A DNA stretch of 64,000 bases from Sulfurovum sp. (GTDB lineage Bacteria; Campylobacterota; Campylobacteria; Campylobacterales; Sulfurovaceae): assembly GCA_027063305.1 (NCBI GenBank), contig JAMORY010000013.1, positions 1 through 64,000 of the forward strand, written 5' to 3'. A model generated the notes under the pieces. The model worked only from the letters and a program-made list of their open reading frames with translations. It was not told where the DNA came from and made no database searches. Every line of letters starts with the position of its first letter. Position 1 is the stretch's first letter. A program made the position numbers and the translations under genes. This document shows, piece after piece, positions 57,616 through 64,000 of this stretch.

Positions 57616-59918
57616 TATTTTTTATCCTCATCGTAATAGCCATAGCCATAACCGTAGCCATAACCGTAGCCATAGCCATAACCGTGTTTTTCCAAGTTAA
57701 CATCATTTAAAATAATCCCCAATCCTTCTATTTCCTGAAGCTTGGAAAGCTCATTAATATTTCGGACAAAGGCTTTTTTAGAGTATCCTGAACGCAATAC
57801 ATAGATACTTGTATCTGACATATGTATTAATGTTCTAGCATCTGTTACCAAACCAATTGGTGGTGTATCAAGAATAATAACATCATAGACCTCTTGAAGC
57901 TTCTCTATCACTTTTTCCATCAGTTCACTCTGTATAAGTTCACTTGGATTTGGAGGAACAGGTCCGGAAGTAATGACATCAAGATTTTCATACTGTGTAT
58001 ACTGAATCACTTCTTTCAAACTCGCACTTCCTGATAATAGTGTACTCATTCCCTGCTGGTTGGACAAACCAAACTTTTCATGCAGTGTCGGTTTTCTCAT
58101 ATCAAGGTTGATAACGATCGTTTTTTTATCTGCAATACTCATAATAGCTGCCAAATTAATACAGATTGTAGTTTTACCTTCTCCACCGATCGTTGAAGTT
58201 ACAGAGATAACATGAGACTTATCTTTTCGTATCATAAACTGTAAGTTTGTTCTTAGATTTCTAAAAGACTCAGCTACCGCAGATTTTGGAGAGAGTAGTA
58301 CTTTTAGCTTATTATGATCATCTTTCATATGAGGGATACTTCCTAATACAGGAATTTTTGTCATATGTTTAATATCTTCCTCAACTTTAATTGTGTCATC
58401 TAAGTAATTTCTTAGAAATGCTAATATTATTCCTGCAATAAGCCCCAATATAAGTCCTACTGCAATAATAAGACCTCGTTTAGGTTTAATAGGTGTTTTA
58501 GGTAAAAGAGCCATATCGATAATTCTATTTCTACTTACAGTTGAAGCTTTAATAATTGCTGTTTCGGAACGTTTTTCAAGTAGATATGAATATATTTTCT
58601 CATTTACAAGAAATTTTCGTTGAAGCTGCCCGAACATACGCTCATCAGCAGGAAGCGTATTAAGACTTTTTTGATATTTTGCAATCGATCTTTCAAGGAG
58701 GCGTTTTTTCTCATCCATACTTGCTTTTAAGTTCTTGATCGTATCAATGATCGTACGCTTCAAATAACGTATTTGCTTAGTTAGTTTTACAACGCTAGGA
58801 TAAAGCTCCGTATAATCCTCGCGCAATATTTTCTTTTGCATGATTGCATCTTGCAATGCCTTTATCTGATCACTTAGAACATCTGCACCTGTACCTAGAC
58901 CTGCAATTGAGATGGACTCTAAATGTTTACCTTTCTTTATTTGTTTATAAAGTGTATTTAGAAGTTCACTCTCAATAGATATCTCTTCCAATTTTGTTTC
59001 GGCATCACTCATTTTTGCAATGATAGACTCTGCTTTTGAACTTAAGTTTACAGTATTGGCACCTCTTTTAAACTCTTCTATCTTTACTGCCGAACTTCTT
59101 AAGTTTTGTGTGATACTTTTTAATTGTTTATCAATAAAGTCTAATTTGCGGGTTGCTTCTTTCGTTTTCTTTTCAATATTTTGCTGAATATAGGCTTCTG
59201 CCAACGCATTAGTATACTCTTGAGCACGAAGCGGTACATTATCCTCATAAGATATCTTTAAAATAGATGAATATTTAGAGGTTTGCGATGCAAGAACTTT
59301 TCCTTTTGGTCGATTATGCTTATCTACAACAAATGTATATGTACCATCCTTAAGTGGTGCTTTTCTCACAACATTTAAATGAAAATGTGCAGTAATTATA
59401 TCTTCACCATAAGGAAGGACTTTATTGTAGCTCCACTCTCTTCCTTTTTTGTCAAATGCCTTTTCAACAATAAGTCTATAGTGTTTTTTATCCACTTTTT
59501 CAATAGTAAAAGGTATACCGAATCCTTTAAGCATACCTACTTTAAACGGTGAATCTTTATAAAGTTCAATCTTTCTAAACTTTTTGGTTGTATAGTAGTG
59601 ATGACTAAAATCGACTTTATCCAAAGCTTTTTGTGCAAGAAATCGAGATTTAATGATCTCTATCTCTGTACTGGGGTTCACTACACCCGGATCCATTGCC
59701 ATACTTAGAACATCGTTACTGCTATACCCTCTTTTTTTCAAACCAACCTCAACTGTAGATGACGCCTGATAAATATTTGGTTTAAAATAAGCAATATATG
59801 CACTTACAATACCAAACATTATTATTAACAAAAGAATCATATAGCGATAACGATGTACTACCTGGAATACCTCCTTAATATCAATTTCATCATTATGATC
59901 TATTTTAGATGTATCCAT
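57615..59918 (-). CDS. Wzc-like polysaccharide co-polymerase/tyrosine autokinase
   Basis: Wzz domain plus Walker motifs (STIGGEGKTTICINLAAIM; DVIILDTPPIGLVTDA) and Tyr-rich C-terminal tail. Confidence 0.93.
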   Translation of the reverse strand: MDTSKIDHNDEIDIKEVFQVVHRYRYMILLLIIMFGIVSAYIAYFKPNIYQASSTVEVGLKKRGYSSNDVLSMAMDPGVVNPSTEIEIIKSRFLAQKALDKVDFSHHYYTTKKFRKIELYKDSPFKVGMLKGFGIPFTIEKVDKKHYRLIVEKAFDKKGREWSYNKVLPYGEDIITAHFHLNVVRKAPLKDGTYTFVVDKHNRPKGKVLASQTSKYSSILKISYEDNVPLRAQEYTNALAEAYIQQNIEKKTKEATRKLDFIDKQLKSITQNLRSSAVKIEEFKRGANTVNLSSKAESIIAKMSDAETKLEEISIESELLNTLYKQIKKGKHLESISIAGLGTGADVLSDQIKALQDAIMQKKILREDYTELYPSVVKLTKQIRYLKRTIIDTIKNLKASMDEKKRLLERSIAKYQKSLNTLPADERMFGQLQRKFLVNEKIYSYLLEKRSETAIIKASTVSRNRIIDMALLPKTPIKPKRGLIIAVGLILGLIAGIILAFLRNYLDDTIKVEEDIKHMTKIPVLGSIPHMKDDHNKLKVLLSPKSAVAESFRNLRTNLQFMIRKDKSHVISVTSTIGGEGKTTICINLAAIMSIADKKTIVINLDMRKPTLHEKFGLSNQQGMSTLLSGSASLKEVIQYTQYENLDVITSGPVPPNPSELIQSELMEKVIEKLQEVYDVIILDTPPIGLVTDARTLIHMSDTSIYVLRSGYSKKAFVRNINELSKLQEIEGLGIILNDVNLEKHGYGYGYGYGYGYGYGYYDEDKK
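57633..57683. repeat. Coding (GY)8Y repeat at the Wzc C-terminus
   Basis: Alternating Gly/Tyr codons reading HGYGYGYGYGYGYGYGYYDEDKK. Confidence 0.95.
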
Positions 59919-59996
59919 TGTTATCCTTAGTAAAATATAATAGGGGAGAATTTATTTGTAGAAATTGTTGAGTGGTAATTTCTTACCACTCTTTTT

Positions 59997-60695
59997 TTAG
60001 AAGTGATAAGAAACACCTACACTTAATCCATTCATACTAAGTTCATCATAAGCGTTAAGATTATAATCATATAGCCTTTTCGGATTCATTGATTGGCTGT
60101 CCATATACATTGTATATTCTGCAAATATACTCCAGTCACCAGAATCATTTTCCGGATGATCTTTATCTGTAAATGTATAACTTATACCAATTCCGTACTG
60201 AAACTGCCAGTCATCTACAATAGTCTTACCAATGATCTCCGGTGCTCCAGGTGTATTACCATCCGTACCTTCAACATTTACATATCCAAACCCTAAAAGT
60301 GCATATACACTAATATAGTCTTCTTGATATGCATCATCTCTAAATTTATATTGCGGTTTTAGGAAAAAACTAAAATGGTATTCGTCCGCATAGTCCTCTT
60401 GAAAGAAACTTTTTGATGCTCTAGCTTCAAAAGCAAGATACTCATTATATTCATAACCGGCAATAAGCGTTACACCTGCCAACTCATCCTGTGTATCCTG
60501 TGCATCGTCAAACCAACTGTAATTATCTGAGTAAACATTGTTATAGTATATTGCACCAGATACATATACCCCAGAAGAGTCATGCTTTACAAGTGGAATT
60601 ACGGGAGCCACCGCAGGAACCACTACTTTTCCTCCAGCCATTGCCATACTATTAAAAGCTAAGATCACACTACCTACTGCTATGATACGCTTCAT
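59997..60695 (-). CDS. Outer-membrane beta-barrel protein
   Basis: Signal peptide; alternating strands; terminal GLSVGVSYHF. Confidence 0.75.
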   Translation of the reverse strand: MKRIIAVGSVILAFNSMAMAGGKVVVPAVAPVIPLVKHDSSGVYVSGAIYYNNVYSDNYSWFDDAQDTQDELAGVTLIAGYEYNEYLAFEARASKSFFQEDYADEYHFSFFLKPQYKFRDDAYQEDYISVYALLGFGYVNVEGTDGNTPGAPEIIGKTIVDDWQFQYGIGISYTFTDKDHPENDSGDWSIFAEYTMYMDSQSMNPKRLYDYNLNAYDELSMNGLSVGVSYHF

Positions 60696-60823
60696 TCATC
60701 ATCCTTTTCAATCAAAATATGGATTAATTATATCTTTTATTTCTTAAATAATTGTATAAACATAACTCATGAAAGCTATAGTATAAGTAGGGATTCAAAT
60801 TTTTCTAAAATGCTAAATATCTC

Positions 60824-61873
60824 CTATCGGCATATATTTTCTAATAGGGTGTCATCTACATATCTACCATAAAAATAATTTGGCTCTATAGGAGAATGGT
60901 AATTACCAAAAAGATAGATTTTACTTGTATTGGATAATTTATGAAAGAAAACTATATTTTTTTTATATGTTTTATACGGAACAACAACATATTCAATATT
61001 CAAACTTTTTAAAAACCGTTTGGGATATGTAAGCTTTCTAAGCACTGTATTCCAAGAAGGCATTGGTGTAATCCCAAGATCAATAGCTTTAATAACAGCT
61101 TCTACACTAAAAAGCTCCATCCTGACTCTTTTTTTATCAATAAACTCTCGATATATAGCTTTTGGAGAATTTATCTTGTCTGTAATTAAAATAGCATCAG
61201 GATGACTATTAAACCATTTATTGATCTTTTCCATATCTAATGGGGTAAACTCACCTTTAATTCTATATGAATTAAATTCTTTCAATGTCGGTTTTCCTTT
61301 TTTCATAAAACCTACATTTTCTTTCCATTTCTCCCAGTCATGTACTGCGACGATCTTCCCATCTTTTGTTTTTTGAAGATCTAACTCCATAAGTCTTATA
61401 CCATTATGATATGCATTTTCCAATGCTTCTAAAGAGTCTGTATAAGTATATCCATTGACCTCTCCACCAGCATGTGCAATGATCTGATCTCCTAAACAAG
61501 AAAATCTCTCCATAACATATCGATTTTCCTCCTTATCGTTATCTTTCAAATAGTGCAAAAGATATACATGATAATAATTAATTAACGCTTTTTTATTAAA
61601 ATGTAGCATTGGTGTTGATACAAATACAATAAAGGTTCCTATCAAAAATATCCAGACATACCTATCAGTATATATTAGGAAAAACCACAATATTAAAGTT
61701 ATGAATATGGTGATCCATAACAGTATATTATGTACATTTAGTTTTTCCAAAAAATAAAAATTAAAAAATCCACCATTTTGATAAAGGCTTAACAAATTCA
61801 ATGTCACAATTATTGATAATAGTAATAATAAAAGTTTTTTTAAAAAATCAATATATTTTTTCATCACACCCAA
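60824..61873 (-). CDS. Membrane-anchored glycerophosphodiester phosphodiesterase-like protein
   Basis: IIAHAGGEVNGYTYTDSLEALENAYHNGIRLMELDLQKTKDGKIVAVHDWE. Confidence 0.8.
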   Translation of the reverse strand: MGVMKKYIDFLKKLLLLLLSIIVTLNLLSLYQNGGFFNFYFLEKLNVHNILLWITIFITLILWFFLIYTDRYVWIFLIGTFIVFVSTPMLHFNKKALINYYHVYLLHYLKDNDKEENRYVMERFSCLGDQIIAHAGGEVNGYTYTDSLEALENAYHNGIRLMELDLQKTKDGKIVAVHDWEKWKENVGFMKKGKPTLKEFNSYRIKGEFTPLDMEKINKWFNSHPDAILITDKINSPKAIYREFIDKKRVRMELFSVEAVIKAIDLGITPMPSWNTVLRKLTYPKRFLKSLNIEYVVVPYKTYKKNIVFFHKLSNTSKIYLFGNYHSPIEPNYFYGRYVDDTLLENICR

Positions 61874-63371
61874 TACGTTTTAATTTAGTATAATCAATAA
61901 CATTGTCCGGCGTTAAAGATATCACATTTGATCGATTAGATATATTAATGTCATCTCTCATATATGAAAGATATTCCACATAGTTTTTAAAATTCTCCAA
62001 ATTTAAAGGAACATTACTATAATGATCCTTGATCTTTTGAAGCCGTTTATTGGGAATAGAGCTATATATGATAAATGGCACCTCATACTCATTTTTATAA
62101 CTTGGAGCAAAACCATGCCCATGTTTTTGTTCGGATACAACTTCACCATGATCTGAAAGATATATGATCAAAACTTTTTTATTCCGTACCATAAAATATT
62201 TAAAAATACGTTCTAATACTTGGTCTGTATAATAAATACTATTTTCATACTCTTCTGCAATACCTTCGGCATTTGGATTCAAAGCTATATTCTTAGTATA
62301 ACGCTTTTTATAATCAAAATGGCTTCCAATTAAATGTAAAAAATAGACACTCCTTATATCTGATAAAGGATGCGTTTGAAAATAGTTTAAAAATACGTTA
62401 TCTGTCTTTGCAGCATAATACTCCTTACCTTCATTAAAAAAAGTAGTACTATTAGATTCTTGTGCAATTGCTCTGATCTTATCATCATGTTTTCCTGCAC
62501 TTCCCTGATTAGAAAGCCATAATGTTCTATACCCTGCATCATTATATGTTTTGATCAAGGAAGGATTATATACATAATCTTTGTCAAAATGATCCAATCT
62601 TGCATTTACTAAATAAATAGGTATACTTAATTCTGTTTGATTTGTTGGCGCAATCGCATTCAAATAATTTAGATTTTCTCTAATAGCATTCATAAAGGGA
62701 GTAGTTTCTTTATGATATCCATATAAAGAGAGAAATCCTCTATTAACAGATTCACCGAATATAATTACAATATCATCATAGACTTTCTTTTTTCCCCTGC
62801 CCACTATCGGTACATCATACTGTTTCTCTTGTTGTTCGACACGGTCTATTGTTAATTGATTTCGATGAATTACATTTATGAGTTCATCAATAATTTTAAC
62901 CGGTTCTCTATGTTTTATTTTTCCGATAATTAAAATTGCAAGTACTATCGCCATACCTTTGACCACTAAAGGTATTTTGATGTGAAACCGAAATATAAAT
63001 AATGTAATGACAAATGAAACGAAAAGGTATACTAATATACTCAGGTCATATATATTGATATAAGTTTGTAGATATTCGAACGTCTCATAGGAAGGAGAGA
63101 TATACGCTACAGCAAGCCTTGGTTCTATATTACCATCATATCCACCCCAGTGAAGATATGTATGAACGATGAATATACTTGTAATATCCAGCAAAAAAAT
63201 AGCGATAACAAAAATAACTCTTCCGATCAAACCGAATATAACAAGTAATAGTAAGAGTAGTAAAAGAAACTTTGATTGCTTAATTGAATAAGAGACATAT
63301 AGTTGGGGAAGTATGGCTAAAAAAGCTGTTAAGCATAAAAAAATAAAATAACTGAATTTCTTTTTTATCAT
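61848..63371 (-). CDS. Phosphoethanolamine transferase / sulfatase-family membrane protein
   Basis: Five-TM N-terminus; IVIIFGESVNRGFLSLYGYHKETTPFMN; YLSDHGEVV. Confidence 0.88.
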   Translation of the reverse strand: MIKKKFSYFIFLCLTAFLAILPQLYVSYSIKQSKFLLLLLLLLVIFGLIGRVIFVIAIFLLDITSIFIVHTYLHWGGYDGNIEPRLAVAYISPSYETFEYLQTYINIYDLSILVYLFVSFVITLFIFRFHIKIPLVVKGMAIVLAILIIGKIKHREPVKIIDELINVIHRNQLTIDRVEQQEKQYDVPIVGRGKKKVYDDIVIIFGESVNRGFLSLYGYHKETTPFMNAIRENLNYLNAIAPTNQTELSIPIYLVNARLDHFDKDYVYNPSLIKTYNDAGYRTLWLSNQGSAGKHDDKIRAIAQESNSTTFFNEGKEYYAAKTDNVFLNYFQTHPLSDIRSVYFLHLIGSHFDYKKRYTKNIALNPNAEGIAEEYENSIYYTDQVLERIFKYFMVRNKKVLIIYLSDHGEVVSEQKHGHGFAPSYKNEYEVPFIIYSSIPNKRLQKIKDHYSNVPLNLENFKNYVEYLSYMRDDINISNRSNVISLTPDNVIDYTKLKRIGCDEKIY

Positions 63372-63481
63372 TTGACCACTATCTCTTTTTTTGTATTATC
63401 TTCTTTAATATCAGTAAAGGCAATATTATATCTTTTTATCTTTTAAAAATGAGTTAAAAAAATAACGATATAATTCCTCCT

Positions 63482-64000
63482 ATGACCAATAAAACATCTA
63501 CTCAGTTGGATTTTTTAATCCTATGTACTCGTTACCATCATACTAAGACCGAAAAAGAGAGGATCATCACATATTTTGATGAAAATATCCTTGAAATCGA
63601 TACCTTCATTCAATTTGCAAGGCAGCATGGTGTAGTACCTATTCTCTATCATTCTCTAAAAAAAATTGAGCATATTCCTTCTCATATTCTGAAAAAACTT
63701 AAAGTTCATTATCATATTTTTGTTCAAAAAAATATTCTTATGAGTGCAGAAGTGATCAAGTTGATCAAACTTTTTCAAGAAAACGATATTAAAGCTCTTG
63801 CGATCAAAGGTCCTGTACTAGCCCAAATACTTCACAATGATATTACCCTACGTCAATATGGTGACCTTGATATTCTCGTTCACCCCGATCATGTCTATCA
63901 GGCGGCTATGCTATTAGGAACACACCACTATAAACTTTACGGATCGATCGATCTCCTTCAAAACCCTACATGGATCAAACTTGCAAAAGATATGACATTG
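63482..64000 (+). CDS. Nucleotidyltransferase family protein (NTP_transf_5-like), truncated at window end
   Basis: Open frame to window end; KALAIKGPVLAQILHNDITLRQYGDLDILVHP. Confidence 0.82.
   Translation, partial: MTNKTSTQLDFLILCTRYHHTKTEKERIITYFDENILEIDTFIQFARQHGVVPILYHSLKKIEHIPSHILKKLKVHYHIFVQKNILMSAEVIKLIKLFQENDIKALAIKGPVLAQILHNDITLRQYGDLDILVHPDHVYQAAMLLGTHHYKLYGSIDLLQNPTWIKLAKDMTL

Overview
This 64 kb window looks like a Campylobacterota (Sulfurovum-like) chromosome; the assignment rests on gene content and protein style only. Left part (1-31 kb): a Fur regulator, a small accessory patch (MITE-like element, frameshifted gene, RHH protein, AbiEi/AbiEii-type toxin-antitoxin pair, tRNA 3'-end-like remnant), then mostly housekeeping genes (mnmE-jag-yidC-rnpA-rpmH, nspC, tamB/tamA, gpsA, K+ channel/RCK pair, gatB, atpB, lptB, tsaE, trpD, dapD). 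Centre (31.5-55 kb): a large B12 locus with btuB-btuF-btuD-btuC, cbiM, cbiK, cbiL, cbiC, a 2Fe-2S ferredoxin-like gene, cbiD, cbiET, cbiF, cbiG, cbiH, cbiA, a bluB-cobT fusion, an embedded MNT/HEPN toxin-antitoxin pair, cobU, cobD, cobQ, two coiled-coil genes, cbiB, cobS, cobC and a Cys-rich protein. Right part (55-64 kb): an exopolysaccharide/envelope cluster. Most notable observations: (1) a duplicated, unannotated ~52-aa micropeptide gene, one copy upstream of btuB and one upstream of cbiM, with mostly synonymous or conservative divergence and a conserved -10-like 5' flank; (2) a GTAG-foot REP-like hairpin family with co-varying stems, two copies lying in-frame inside B12 genes (cobD, cbiB); (3) a heptamer tandem array inside cbiB that could act as a phase-variation switch; (4) no recognisable precorrin-6A reductase (cbiJ/cobK), with an unexplained ferredoxin-like gene in the middle of the ring-synthesis operon; (5) a MNT/HEPN module spliced into the B12 operon. 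All assignments come from reading the sequence; no database searches were run.
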